A stretch of DNA of 64,000 nt from a virus (IMGVR_UViG_3300004463_000226:170336-234335); one strand, 5' to 3'. Positions 17,296-26,146 are shown, counted from the stretch's first letter. The notes: generated by a model from the sequence alone, not told the origin. Made by a program: numbers and translations.

Positions 17296-17880
17296 TTATT
17301 TTGATAGTGAATCCAAGATATCCCAATTTTTATAGTACTCAAAGAATTTATTAGTCGTAGCAGCTTTAAGTGAAAGAGTTTGTAACTCACTCTCATCAAT
17401 GATGTTTGACGGGATAATCCATTGTCCCCATCTATCATTGTCAATACCTACGAAGATTATAACGTCACAAATATTATTGTATATAGGTCTATATCTTCCA
17501 TTTTCTAATCTAATTCTATTTTCTGATACTTTATTAAAACTTCTAGCTGGATTTGTAAGGATAAATTTAAATGTACCATCTCTACCTTTTGTTGCGGTCA
17601 TAACTTTTACTTTAACTGTATCATTTAACAATATATCTATAGGCGAAAGCTTGTTTTCATTTTTAAGATTCTTTACTCCATATCCCCTGTAGTCTAATAA
17701 CTTTACAACCAAAGGTAATATTTTTTCATGTAAAGTTTCTTTTCCTCGTATACCGAATTTTCTTCTTCTATGTGTAATGGTGCTTCTAGAAACACTATAC
17801 ATATCAGCTATCTCTTGATCAGACATATTTTTAATAGTATATAGCTCGATCAATTTCCCCTCTGATAGCAATACAATCAC
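17296..17880 (-). CDS. HTH plus endonuclease-like protein, 194 aa (possible homing endonuclease)
   Basis: The N-terminus has a helix-turn-helix of the Hin/resolvase or intron-nuclease type (MSDQEIADMYSVSRSTITHR, about residues 19-38). The rest, with SPIDILLNDTVKVKVMTATKG and DVIIFVGID, resembles PD-(D/E)XK-fold domains of phage mobile endonucleases, but I cannot place all catalytic residues. It splits an otherwise continuous paralogue cluster and its GTG start has only a weak ribosome site, both typical of inserted selfish genes. The function is inferred. Confidence 0.5.
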   Translation of the reverse strand: MIVLLSEGKLIELYTIKNMSDQEIADMYSVSRSTITHRRRKFGIRGKETLHEKILPLVVKLLDYRGYGVKNLKNENKLSPIDILLNDTVKVKVMTATKGRDGTFKFILTNPARSFNKVSENRIRLENGRYRPIYNNICDVIIFVGIDNDRWGQWIIPSNIIDESELQTLSLKAATTNKFFEYYKNWDILDSLSK

Positions 17881-17907
17881 TACTTTCTTATTTTTGAATT
17901 ATTAAAA

Positions 17908-17934
17908 CCGATGATGCCATTTCGACATCATCGG
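17908..17934 (-). terminator. Rho-independent terminator
   Basis: Perfect 9-bp stem CCGATGATG / CATCATCGG followed by TTTTAATAA on the minus strand; ends the 115-aa paralogue gene. Confidence 0.83.
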
Positions 17935-17954
17935 ATCATAGACGTTGTTAGATA

Positions 17955-18302
17955 TTACTCTTCAGTGTCGTCGTCGTTCTTAACCAGCAGCTTGAACTCT
18001 TGACCTGGAATAGCATATGGAGTATAGTTGCCTTCTTTTTCAGCCTCATCATTCTCGCGGTAAGATACACCAAGATCAAGTAGCTGCATGATGTTTAATG
18101 AATAATCAGTACCAGCCGCTTTGTTTTGGTTGATATGTTCAATAGCCTGGCGCAGGAACGCATAAGCAAATGTAGGAATTGCATTTGCATGACTGAAGAT
18201 AATATTATGTTCTGCTTCAAGGTAAGCCGCAGCTGCCTCAGCGATTTTTAAGATTTCTTTTTCATTCTCACGGATCTCGATTAATTTAACTTGTTTTGAC
18301 AT
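17955..18302 (-). CDS. Paralogue family protein, 115 aa
   Basis: Third family member: EAEHNIIFSHANAIPTFAYAFL matches LEEKHNILISHPEAIATIAL of the 147-aa copy. It lacks the LGAVGEITEAI tail and ends in an acidic DDDTEE. ATG after AGGAGGAAACTAAA. Its transcript probably starts at the TATATATTAT at 18429-18438 and carries a roughly 120-nt leader with a small hairpin (TTACCAAGGTAA). Confidence 0.8.
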   Translation of the reverse strand: MSKQVKLIEIRENEKEILKIAEAAAAYLEAEHNIIFSHANAIPTFAYAFLRQAIEHINQNKAAGTDYSLNIMQLLDLGVSYRENDEAEKEGNYTPYAIPGQEFKLLVKNDDDTEE

Positions 18303-18428
18303 TTTAGTTTCCTCCTAGAATTGGGTTTTTATTTTTGATTAATCTTCCTCAAATAAATGTTACCTTGGTAATATTTTTTTATTATAAATCTCCTCTCCCC
18401 AAGTATATTATTTATCTGATTCACTTAA

Positions 18429-18438
18429 ATAATATATA
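18429..18438 (-). promoter_or_regulatory. Early promoter motif TATATATTAT
   Basis: TATATATTAT on the minus strand, 127 bp before ATG 18302. The gap between genes (18303-18509) holds nothing else recognisable. Confidence 0.5.
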
Positions 18439-18509
18439 ACTAAAATTGGGGTTGATTTTTTTATGTAATACTACCTATACTAAATAGTTGTAATGCTAAT
18501 TAAATTTAA

Positions 18510-18803
18510 TTACATTCCCATGTCACCTTTACTTACTTGTCTTATTGATTCATGTCCACATGATTCACAAGCTTCTGTCGGTTCTTCATGTAACTCATCA
18601 CACTTATCGCATAACCATATATAGTCATACTCAGTATCTTCATCGGGATCAGACATTATTGTGTCTGAGAATATTGTTGGGAGTTGTTCACTGATATATG
18701 TACTGACTGAATTAACCACCTCCTTTCGTTGTTCATTATTAAGGTGTTGACCTTTAGTTTCTAGATAAGAATTGAGTTCGCTCATTAAGAATTTTTTTAA
18801 CAT
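18510..18803 (-). CDS. Zinc-ribbon protein, 97 aa
   Basis: The C-terminal part has two CxxC knuckles, CDKC and CESC (WLCDKCDELHEEPTEACESCG), 13 residues apart, a classic zinc ribbon. The N-terminal half is helical. Function unknown; zinc ribbons in phage early proteins often contact RNA polymerase or nucleic acid. Its ATG lies 3 bases after the stop of the upstream gene, with AGAGGATG inside that gene. Confidence 0.75.
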   Translation of the reverse strand: MLKKFLMSELNSYLETKGQHLNNEQRKEVVNSVSTYISEQLPTIFSDTIMSDPDEDTEYDYIWLCDKCDELHEEPTEACESCGHESIRQVSKGDMGM

Positions 18804-18805
18804 GT

Positions 18806-19144
18806 TTATTCATCCTCTTTAACCAATTCATTATTTGAAAAAGCTGTTCTTCTTACAGATAATCTTTCCATCGTTGGTTCTTTGGTACGATACACTCCTG
18901 TATTGGTAACAATGTATATGAATGCTTCACCCTCACGGTGGCGTGTTTCAAGCTGATCTAGTCTAAGCCCATGATTTATTGCATTCAATAACTCCCTAAC
19001 CTCACCATTTAATCTAAACATGTCAATACTACCATCAACAATTGAATCATTCCATTTGTCTCTTAAACGCTTCAATCCGAAGCGGATCATACTATCCTCT
19101 AATCTAAAATTATTCATACGCTGTTCTCTTGATTTTTGGTCCAT
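18806..19144 (-). CDS. Hypothetical protein, 112 aa
   Basis: Not recognised. Charged, helical; ATG after GGGGGAATTGGATA. Coupled to the zinc-ribbon gene downstream. Confidence 0.72.
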   Translation of the reverse strand: MDQKSREQRMNNFRLEDSMIRFGLKRLRDKWNDSIVDGSIDMFRLNGEVRELLNAINHGLRLDQLETRHREGEAFIYIVTNTGVYRTKEPTMERLSVRRTAFSNNELVKEDE

Positions 19145-19170
19145 TATCCAATTCCCCCGTGTATATAGTC

Positions 19171-19515
19171 TTATTTATTTGATGAGATATTAATCTCGAT
19201 CTCCAGTATTTTAGCAAACACTACAAATGTTTTAAACGGTAAATCGGAACGAGTAACTTTACCTAGAATACCTCGTCGTACAGTTTGAATATTTCTATCA
19301 TACTTATACTTTATTGATTTCTTATATACAGCAACAGCATTATTCCAGGCATAATCAGTAGCCTTAGGAAAATGCTGAAAGTATCTTTCTCTAAGCATTT
19401 CTCTAGAATGTTCTTCATTAATATCAATCTGCAATTCAGCCATTCTCTCCTCAATTATATTACTAAGAGGAGCATCACTTTCTAATACATTTTTAAGATC
19501 AAGTACACTATTCAT
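19171..19515 (-). CDS. Hypothetical protein, 114 aa, possible HTH-type C-terminus
   Basis: The C-terminal 50 residues (RNIQTVRRGILGKVTRSDLP then TFVVFAKILEIEINI) have the helix spacing of a Cro/XRE-like DNA-binding domain; the 81-aa protein at 21195-21440 and the 128-aa protein at 34811-35197 end in a similar way. This is a weak, by-eye assignment. ATG after AGGAGGAAAAATA. Confidence 0.7.
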   Translation of the reverse strand: MNSVLDLKNVLESDAPLSNIIEERMAELQIDINEEHSREMLRERYFQHFPKATDYAWNNAVAVYKKSIKYKYDRNIQTVRRGILGKVTRSDLPFKTFVVFAKILEIEINISSNK

Positions 19516-19538
19516 TATTTTTCCTCCTGTAATATTAT

Positions 19539-20162
19539 TTATTCAAACTGTCCAATAGCATTTCTATTTCTTTCCTTAAAATATTTTGACATTTTTTCAC
19601 TCACAACTTTATTTTTTCTTTCGTGTATTTTTATTGTCCAATCTCCTGTAGGATACAAAAATTCTAACATGTTTCCTATTTTACAATCAAATCTAGTATT
19701 AACAACTCTTGCAAATTTTGTATTAGCTATCTTATCATAGGTTAAAAATACGAGATCCTCATATCTGTAATTAAGATGTTCATGTAAGAACCAGTGTAAC
19801 GCTTCTCTAATATTTTCATCATCATCCCAATATCCAACAGGTACATGAAATTCCCAAGGTTTAAAACCATGTTCTGGAAAGCAAGTATTTACTATATCAT
19901 ACGTACTTTTACCTCGTAATAACCTAGCATATGCACCTTGTAATTTATAGTCAAATAGGAATGTTAATCCATACACATCAATTATTTTTTCCCTGTCATA
20001 TTTAAGTTCTTGATTGATAAGCCATCTGAAACATCGTTTAAAATTATCAAAACCTCCATTAGCAGGCATCCACGTTCCACGTGGAAAAGATTCTCTTCGT
20101 CCTTTCAAAATATCTGAATAAATTTCTTCTATACTTTGAACCTCATTGACAGACTTACCCAT
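19539..20162 (-). CDS. DUF4046-like protein, 207 aa
   Basis: Shows the pattern of DUF4046 repeats found in Bacillus and its phages: FPRGTWMPANGGFDNFKRCF, a helix pair, then FPEHGFKPWEFHVPVGYWDDDENIREALHWFLHEHL. Two related units (residues about 25-100 and 105-165) are visible. The biochemical role of the family is unknown to me. ATG 20162 with AAGGATG is preferred over 20171; it overlaps the end of the upstream gene. Confidence 0.68.
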   Translation of the reverse strand: MGKSVNEVQSIEEIYSDILKGRRESFPRGTWMPANGGFDNFKRCFRWLINQELKYDREKIIDVYGLTFLFDYKLQGAYARLLRGKSTYDIVNTCFPEHGFKPWEFHVPVGYWDDDENIREALHWFLHEHLNYRYEDLVFLTYDKIANTKFARVVNTRFDCKIGNMLEFLYPTGDWTIKIHERKNKVVSEKMSKYFKERNRNAIGQFE

Positions 20163-20619
20163 TATTTTCATCCTTTACTGGTATCCATGAATCATCATAT
20201 TCAACACCGTCAGTATCATCAATAAATGTAAATGAGCATTCGAGATCATACTTACGTAAATTTCCAATTAGATATGGTAAATCATTAGTTCCAACAATTA
20301 TTTCATCTGTATTAGGATCATAAGAAAATGCATAATTATCTCCTATCAATCCCGATGCTAATCGTCTTATATCTTCAAATAGTGGACATTTGACTTTAAT
20401 ATTATGAAATGGAAACATATAATCTTCAGGTATATTATCCTTTATCCATCTATAAACAAATCCTTTTACTTTAAAATCATTCCATCCCCATTGAAGAGAA
20501 CTGACTTGTATATGGGTAGGTATAGATTTCTCCATTGCAACTATCTGTTTTGCATGGGGTTCATATCCATGAGCTCTGTAAAAACATTCTGTTAAAGTTT
20601 CATGTATTGGTATTATCAT
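20155..20619 (-). CDS. Hypothetical protein, 154 aa
   Basis: Not recognised. ATG 20619 follows AAAGGAGATAG and overlaps the end of the preceding gene by 20 bases; an open frame to 20694 lacks a ribosome site. Mixed alpha/beta with an acidic C-terminus. Confidence 0.72.
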   Translation of the reverse strand: MIIPIHETLTECFYRAHGYEPHAKQIVAMEKSIPTHIQVSSLQWGWNDFKVKGFVYRWIKDNIPEDYMFPFHNIKVKCPLFEDIRRLASGLIGDNYAFSYDPNTDEIIVGTNDLPYLIGNLRKYDLECSFTFIDDTDGVEYDDSWIPVKDENNG

Positions 20620-21208
20620 TGTTTCTATCTCCTTTTGGAATTGGTATAGTGATTCCATCAATGTCTGGTTTTCCTGTTGGACCTCCCCATTCAACTACTC
20701 TAATATCTGGATTATTGAGAAGGATTCTTATTTCCCTTTCAGTAAAACCATATACTGATAAGGCTGATGGATCGAAATCAATAATAGGCTTTTGTGTCTT
20801 TAATGCTGTCGTGAGAGTATCACTTTCAATAATTGCAAACTTCGGAAGCTTTTCTCCAAGTTGCCTTATTAGAGCAGTTCTTTCCATATCTTCAAAAGAT
20901 TCACCAAATAAAAGAACTCCTTTTGCAGATACTCCTGGTCTAGCATACATGGTTTCGATACCATCATTCTTAATACCTACATCAAATACATCAAGGAAGT
21001 CTAATTCAACAGCTTCATGATTTACATCCTCCTTATATTTATTATGCCACTCATGTACTTTCTTTAGTCCTTCTTCAGCAAAAGTTCTAAAAATGTCTAT
21101 GATATCATCATGTGTTACTTTTATTCCTTTACCTTCTAAAACTTTACGGGTTTCCTCAGCAATTTCAATCATTTGTTCTGGGTTAACTCCTAGTCTACGC
21201 ACTGTCAT
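20600..21208 (-). CDS. Hypothetical protein, 202 aa
   Basis: Not recognised. The first 60 residues form helices (EQMIEIAEETRKVLEGKGIK). The later region, with GLLL/VLLFGESFEDMERT and VYGFTEREIRILLNNPDI, has alternating strands and helices. ATG after AAAGGAGAATAATA. Overlaps neighbours on both sides, as do most genes between 18.5 and 21.7 kb. Confidence 0.75.
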   Translation of the reverse strand: MTVRRLGVNPEQMIEIAEETRKVLEGKGIKVTHDDIIDIFRTFAEEGLKKVHEWHNKYKEDVNHEAVELDFLDVFDVGIKNDGIETMYARPGVSAKGVLLFGESFEDMERTALIRQLGEKLPKFAIIESDTLTTALKTQKPIIDFDPSALSVYGFTEREIRILLNNPDIRVVEWGGPTGKPDIDGITIPIPKGDRNNDNTNT

Positions 21209-21440
21209 TATTATTCTCCTTTGATTGTATATTTTTTAGTTCATTCAGATCTATATTCATCTCACGGGCAAGATGTAATATATCATATGCTGTTAAACGG
21301 TCATTCTTCATTCTATCGATAAATGTTTTATAATTGATGGCGCACTGTCTAGCAGCCCATACTTTACTACGTCCTTGACGATAAAGTATCCTCTCTATTA
21401 TCTTACTAAGAGGAATATTTTTATCAGACTTAATTTCCAC
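21195..21440 (-). CDS. Small HTH (Cro/XRE-like) protein, 81 aa
   Basis: KVWAARQCAINYKTFIDRMK followed by AYDILHLAREMNIDLNELK gives the five-helix spacing of a Cro/C1-type DNA-binding domain. GTG start with GGTGGAGGAAATTAATA. Possible phage transcription regulator; target unknown. Confidence 0.72.
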   Translation of the reverse strand: MEIKSDKNIPLSKIIERILYRQGRSKVWAARQCAINYKTFIDRMKNDRLTAYDILHLAREMNIDLNELKNIQSKENNNDSA

Positions 21441-21723
21441 TATTAATTTCCTCCACCTTAATTAATACCCCCAACTTACCAATTGATGTATTTAGATTTA
21501 TTGAAACATGGTTCTCTGAAAAAGCAGAGAACCATGATGGTATTTTAATTTCAGGATATTTTTCACTTATTAATTCTTCACATAAGTCATATGTTGCATG
21601 GAGGAATTGTCTGCTTGTAGGTTTATCCTTTCTCTTACAAGCATCCATAATAACATAAATAACATTACATAATTCTTTCTTGATAATTCTAATGATATCT
21701 TGTTTAGTTGATTCGATGTTCAT
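21430..21723 (-). CDS. Hypothetical protein, 97 aa
   Basis: Not recognised. Helical with CNVIYVIMDACKRKDKPTSRQF in the middle. ATG after AAGGGGATAAACC; its end overlaps the start of the HTH gene, whose ribosome site it contains. Confidence 0.72.
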   Translation of the reverse strand: MNIESTKQDIIRIIKKELCNVIYVIMDACKRKDKPTSRQFLHATYDLCEELISEKYPEIKIPSWFSAFSENHVSINLNTSIGKLGVLIKVEEINSGN

Positions 21724-21741
21724 GGTTTATCCCCTTAGTAA

Positions 21742-23838
21742 TTATTTTTGATATTCAAACATTCTGTAAGCATCGTTGATAGAAACTATTTCCTTCCCGT
21801 CTTTCCTTGCTTTGTCAACTTTACTGCTGGATTCATTGAGACTTGGTATAATAAGCATATCAACTTCTTTAGTGTACTTATCCATAACCATAACGTCACG
21901 GCTGTCGAGATATTTCTCAAACTCTTTATCCCTCACTTTACTGAAAGCAACTTTAATCGTGTACTTGCGAGTATCACGTTTTACTGTAAGCACGGAACGT
22001 AGAAACTTAATTAACTCGACATTTGCATTCACACCCTCGATAATCTTTACGGCAGTTTTCTCTTTTATTCCTCCTATCTTAGTAAGCCTCTTATAATCAT
22101 TCTTAGATGATATATCTAACAACTCATCTATATTATATATATCTAAAATCTTCTTAAACATTTTGCGCCCAATTGTAGGTATACCAATTGAACCTATAAG
22201 CTCATAATCATATACTTCTTTCCTAGAATCAATACCATCAAGTATCTTCTGGAATGACTTAGAACCGAATCCATTAAGAGCAACAATTTCTCTTTCGTGA
22301 TCTCTTAATTTATATAAACTCTCTATAGATCCTAAGATGTTTTCTTTAAATAAGGTTGTAATGATTCCAATAGAGATATTAGGTATAGACATTTTCTCTA
22401 CATAGTTTTCTATCTTACCAATTATTCTGGAATCACAGTAATCATTGTTGCATCGTAACACTGGCTGCTTTACTAACGGTTTATTACAATATGGGCAGTC
22501 TGTGGGAGATTTGAATCTCTCTCCAACATTTGTGTTTTCTGGATCTAATTCAAGATAAGGGATCACATCATACTTGATAATTACAGAATCCCCTTTAGAT
22601 AACTTTAAGCTTTCGAATCTATCCATAGAACCTAATGATATACTAGAGATTTTGTTACCTTTCAACTTAACAGGTTCTATTTTAGCAGTAGGAGCAACAT
22701 TACCGAGTGAACCTACTGAGAACTCAACATCATTGATAGATGTTTTCTTTTGCTGTGGTGGAAGTTTATATGCTACTTCAAATTTATTGATATTGCCTTC
22801 ACGACCTAAAGCATTTCTTATATCTGGATTAGTGATACGGATGACCATTCCATCAATATCAATTCCATGGGCTTCATCAACCATATTAGTCAGAATTTTT
22901 ATCCAGTTTTTAATTTCATCAAAATCATATAACTTTATACCTATCATAGATGGATAGTCAGCATATACCTGCATTGGCGTAGATATTTCTTTTGTTTTAT
23001 AATTTTGAACCTGAAGAGGAATTACTGTTAGAAATTCAAGGTATTTTCTATCTAACTCTTTAGAATTAATAATAGAACTGACTGCGCTTCTAGGACTTTT
23101 AAAGTCACCATATTTAGCACACAGTCTTTCATAATTTTCACGAGTCATTACAATTTCAGTTTTAACACCAAAAGGAAGACCTACATTAAAACGATCAACC
23201 TCACTCATATTAGTTCCTTTAAACATCGATGTCATTTCCTCAGCTTCATTTCTATCAGTATCTCCTCTCTTTAAAGCCTTCTCAACATCACCGCTACCAT
23301 TACATTCAAGTATACCTGATATACCATCCCACTTAGGAATAATCTCTATTACAATATCCTTTGGAAGATTTTTACCTAACTTATTAGAAGACGACTTAAT
23401 CCAATCTTCTAATGATTTACGTTTCTCTCCTGGTTTCTTCTCATCATTTGTGATGAAATGGATTTTATCGAGTGTACCTCTTAAGTCAGGGTATTTATGG
23501 GCAGAAATAACTTTATTCTTAGCATTACTTATACCAGCACCAACTATTTCATTTCCATTAACATCACGATGCAGTTCGTATAGCTTATCATAATTCTCAT
23601 CGCTTATTGGAGATACTATGTCGCTATTGTTATATACTTCCTGAAGTATACGAACCACTAATTCAATAATAGCATTATCTTCTTCATCAAGATCAGTAAC
23701 TACGTTGATATAATAGTTTACAAGATTATTGATTTTTAGAGGTCCCGTTAGTATCTCCAACCCCTTCTCAAAATCTCCGTCATAACGTAACTCATTGTAT
23801 AGATCTTGTAACTGTGCTAAAATACTTTTCTTGTCCAT
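21742..23838 (-). CDS. ligA: NAD-dependent DNA ligase
   Basis: 698 residues with the full LigA layout. The N-terminal Ia/adenylation domain has the nucleotidyltransferase motif PKWDGIS (active-site Lys about residue 169) and GVKTEIV. The OB domain follows, then a four-cysteine zinc finger (CPYC then CNNDYC), helix-hairpin-helix repeats (GFGSKSFQKILDGI, IGGIKEKTAVKIIEGV), and a C-terminal BRCT-like segment ending SINDAYRMFE. It seals nicks during phage replication. ATG 23838 with GAAAGGATG is preferred to a GTG at 23859. Confidence 0.92.
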   Translation of the reverse strand: MDKKSILAQLQDLYNELRYDGDFEKGLEILTGPLKINNLVNYYINVVTDLDEEDNAIIELVVRILQEVYNNSDIVSPISDENYDKLYELHRDVNGNEIVGAGISNAKNKVISAHKYPDLRGTLDKIHFITNDEKKPGEKRKSLEDWIKSSSNKLGKNLPKDIVIEIIPKWDGISGILECNGSGDVEKALKRGDTDRNEAEEMTSMFKGTNMSEVDRFNVGLPFGVKTEIVMTRENYERLCAKYGDFKSPRSAVSSIINSKELDRKYLEFLTVIPLQVQNYKTKEISTPMQVYADYPSMIGIKLYDFDEIKNWIKILTNMVDEAHGIDIDGMVIRITNPDIRNALGREGNINKFEVAYKLPPQQKKTSINDVEFSVGSLGNVAPTAKIEPVKLKGNKISSISLGSMDRFESLKLSKGDSVIIKYDVIPYLELDPENTNVGERFKSPTDCPYCNKPLVKQPVLRCNNDYCDSRIIGKIENYVEKMSIPNISIGIITTLFKENILGSIESLYKLRDHEREIVALNGFGSKSFQKILDGIDSRKEVYDYELIGSIGIPTIGRKMFKKILDIYNIDELLDISSKNDYKRLTKIGGIKEKTAVKIIEGVNANVELIKFLRSVLTVKRDTRKYTIKVAFSKVRDKEFEKYLDSRDVMVMDKYTKEVDMLIIPSLNESSSKVDKARKDGKEIVSINDAYRMFEYQK

Positions 23839-23880
23839 TTTATAATCATCCTTTCTCACCTAATTGTTAATTACGTATTA

Positions 23881-23890
23881 ATAATATATA
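23881..23890 (-). promoter_or_regulatory. Early promoter motif TATATATTAT
   Basis: Minus-strand TATATATTAT, 43 bp before the ligase start and just inside the terminator of the preceding unit. Confidence 0.62.
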
Positions 23891-23900
23891 ATCAAAAAAA

Positions 23901-23928
23901 ATAAACCGTGTGTAGATACACGGTTTAT
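23901..23928 (-). terminator. Rho-independent terminator
   Basis: 11-bp stem ATAAACCGTGT / ACACGGTTTAT and a T8 run on the minus strand; overlaps the last codons of the ParA partner gene. Confidence 0.87.
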
Positions 23929-24944
23929 AGCCAAGGCATTATTTTACGTAAATTAGTCATAGTTGATTCATCAAGTTTAAGTAGAGGTTGTGACGGACCT
24001 TCTAATGGTGATCTAGGTGTTTCAAAGTTAACAAGAACAGTTCGTGGTTTAGGTAACTCTTTCTTAGGTTTTTCTGCATTGACAGCAACGACTGTTTCTT
24101 TAGGTTTTTCTACTTTAGGTTTAGGCGACTCTACTGCTGGCTTTGGTTTCTCTGTTTCAGTTGGGGCTGAAGAACCTACAGTAAATCTTCTTTTATTAAA
24201 CGTGATCATACGAGGCTTGACCTTAGGTTTGTTATCTGCTTCAGTGATTAGGAAAGGTTCTTCCTCTTGGACAGACAATGGATTCTCATCGGGTGATTCA
24301 GGTTCATCAGGCGTGTCATCTTTAGGAGGATTTGCTTTAGCCTTTTCTTCATCCTCCTGTTTTTTCTTTTCCCTTTCTATTTGCTCATCAATAAATATAT
24401 ATAGAGATTCAATAAGACGCTCTATCTTTTCAGCAACACCAGGGAGTTTAAATAGATCTCCAAGGATTGCTTTAAATGCATTAGCACCTCCCATCATTTT
24501 AACTACCTTAGCAGTATCCTCATTTCTCTTTGCAACAACAACAATTTTATCCACAAGCTTTCTTGTGATATTTTTCTTTTGAGGAATAGTGCCTCCTTTT
24601 AAAACCTGTATAGTTATATCATTAACTACTTCTGGAAATGCAGGATCAATGAGTTCAAGACCAAATCCTTGTTCATCTGTTAACTTAACATCTGTTTCTT
24701 GAATGCTGTCAATATTTTTTAGCTGTAATTCATTAAGATCATTTATTACAAATTGATCAGCTCCATCATCTTTCTTAACAGGGAATAAATCAGCAATACC
24801 TTCCATTCTAATTTCAAATTCTTCTAATTCCCCGTTCATTTCAATCAATTGATGTGGTGTACCTTTAGCCATGTCTTCTGATTCTCCTTTTACCTTTGAT
24901 GTATCAGCTACGCTGTCAAAACTTAATGTGCCTTTTCTAGACAT
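23925..24944 (-). CDS. ParA-operon partner protein, low-complexity, 339 aa
   Basis: The N-terminal 200 residues are ordered; a long Pro/Glu/Lys-rich segment follows (about 200-320: repeated EKPK/ESPKPKVEKPK units), ending in a short hydrophobic tail LRKIMPWL. Its ATG overlaps the stop of parA and it uses a GAGGAGG site inside that gene. Position and coupling suggest a ParB-like or adaptor partner for the ParA ATPase, but no ParB motif or HTH is evident. The disordered linker could tether DNA or virion components. Confidence 0.75.
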   Translation of the reverse strand: MSRKGTLSFDSVADTSKVKGESEDMAKGTPHQLIEMNGELEEFEIRMEGIADLFPVKKDDGADQFVINDLNELQLKNIDSIQETDVKLTDEQGFGLELIDPAFPEVVNDITIQVLKGGTIPQKKNITRKLVDKIVVVAKRNEDTAKVVKMMGGANAFKAILGDLFKLPGVAEKIERLIESLYIFIDEQIEREKKKQEDEEKAKANPPKDDTPDEPESPDENPLSVQEEEPFLITEADNKPKVKPRMITFNKRRFTVGSSAPTETEKPKPAVESPKPKVEKPKETVVAVNAEKPKKELPKPRTVLVNFETPRSPLEGPSQPLLKLDESTMTNLRKIMPWL

Positions 24945-25731
24945 TTTGCAGAACCTCCTCAACTAGTTCGAAATAGCATTCAGAAACTTTGTGACTCGGT
25001 AACGCAAGTGTTGCAGGTGATTCATGATATGCAATACTGGATGCATAACGAATTGACTTAGGAATAATTGTATCCATCATAGGGATATTATTATCCTGAC
25101 AAAATCTTCTTGCTGTTGCCATAATCTCACTATGCAGACTTGTTCTCATGTCCACAAGAGTTGCTACAACTCCCATTAACTCAAGATCAGGATTAAATTT
25201 GTTCTTAAAGTCCTCAATTGTATCCAGTATCTTAATTAATGCACGCATTGAGTAGCTTTCTGGCTGGAATGGAACAATTACTTTGTCAGCAAATCTTAAA
25301 GCATTTCCTTGAATAAGTCCAAAGTTCGGTGGTGTATCAATAATGATATAATCATACCCATAAACAACGAAGTCTAACGCATCTTTAAGTAGATCGAATT
25401 GATCAGGATACTTATCTTTATTAGGAATAACCTCAAACTCAAAGTTACCCATTTCCTCATTGGCTGGAATAACGTCGATATAGTCATGAACTTTTACGAT
25501 AGTCTTATATGGATTTGGAAGCTCTCCAGTTAAAAGATCACGTACCGTACATTCAACCTGATCAGGATTCTTACCGAAGGATATCAATACATTCCCTTGA
25601 GAATCCATATCAACTAGTAACACCTTTTTATTCTGAGCAGCTAATACGCCAGCAATATTAACAGCTAAGGTTGTTTTTAAAACTCCACCTTTCCTTGTAG
25701 AAATTGTCCAGATCTCAGCTCTCCCTGACAT
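24937..25731 (-). CDS. ParA/Soj-type ATPase
   Basis: 264 residues with the deviant Walker A RKGGVLKTT (13-21, carrying the signature lysine), motif A' VDMDSQGNVLISFG, and Walker B DYIIIDTPPNFG. Typical of ParA/MinD ATPases that position DNA or protein cargo in the cell. In a lytic giant phage it may segregate or locate phage DNA rather than maintain a plasmid; a plasmid-like lysogenic state cannot be excluded. ATG after AAAGGGGGAAATATT; a TATACATTAT early-type motif is about 55 bp upstream. Confidence 0.9.
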   Translation of the reverse strand: MSGRAEIWTISTRKGGVLKTTLAVNIAGVLAAQNKKVLLVDMDSQGNVLISFGKNPDQVECTVRDLLTGELPNPYKTIVKVHDYIDVIPANEEMGNFEFEVIPNKDKYPDQFDLLKDALDFVVYGYDYIIIDTPPNFGLIQGNALRFADKVIVPFQPESYSMRALIKILDTIEDFKNKFNPDLELMGVVATLVDMRTSLHSEIMATARRFCQDNNIPMMDTIIPKSIRYASSIAYHESPATLALPSHKVSECYFELVEEVLQNV

Positions 25732-25780
25732 AATATTTCCCCCTTTAATATATTGATGTATTTATATATCTAATACATCA

Positions 25781-25798
25781 TACCTTTATAATGTATAA
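25781..25798 (-). promoter_or_regulatory. Early promoter variant TATACATTAT
   Basis: The minus strand reads TTTATACATTATAAAGG here, one base off TATATATTAT, upstream of parA. Confidence 0.45.
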
Positions 25799-25809
25799 AC
25801 AAAAAAAGA

Positions 25810-25833
25810 GGAGATACGGTTTCCCGTATCTCC
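25810..25833 (-). terminator. Rho-independent terminator
   Basis: 10-bp stem GGAGATACGG / CCGTATCTCC with a 4-nt loop, followed by T7 on the minus strand. Confidence 0.88.
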
Positions 25834-25837
25834 CATA

Positions 25838-26134
25838 TTATTCCCCTTCAGGATATATGCTTTTTTGTTGCATAAATCTCTTTGCTTCATTTAAAGCCCA
25901 CAGTACAACATCAATACTTTCGATTTTATCAAAAGTCATTCTCACTGGGGTATCTTCCAACAGTGTCTCTATACCAATCTTATAATCCCCATGCTCACCA
26001 ATTGGATTGGGAGTAATTCGTTGGAAGAAACTTACTGAGCCTATCTCAGTATCTTTTAGTAAGCCAGGACATACTTCAATATCCCCACTTCCAAATTCTA
26101 ATTGCACTGATTCATCTACTTTGACTATAGGCAT
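25838..26134 (-). CDS. Hypothetical protein, 98 aa
   Basis: Not recognised. ATG after GAGGAGGAATCTAA, 12 bases downstream of the RNA polymerase beta-C gene, so co-transcribed with it. Beta-rich N-terminal two thirds and a C-terminal helix (IDVVLWALNEAKRFM). Confidence 0.75.
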   Translation of the reverse strand: MPIVKVDESVQLEFGSGDIEVCPGLLKDTEIGSVSFFQRITPNPIGEHGDYKIGIETLLEDTPVRMTFDKIESIDVVLWALNEAKRFMQQKSIYPEGE

Positions 26135-26146
26135 TTAGATTCCTCC

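Noticed and set aside
24937-25731. ParA as proof of a plasmid-like lysogenic phase
   Set aside because: No partition site, replication initiator or repressor module is visible, and lytic giant phages also carry such ATPases.
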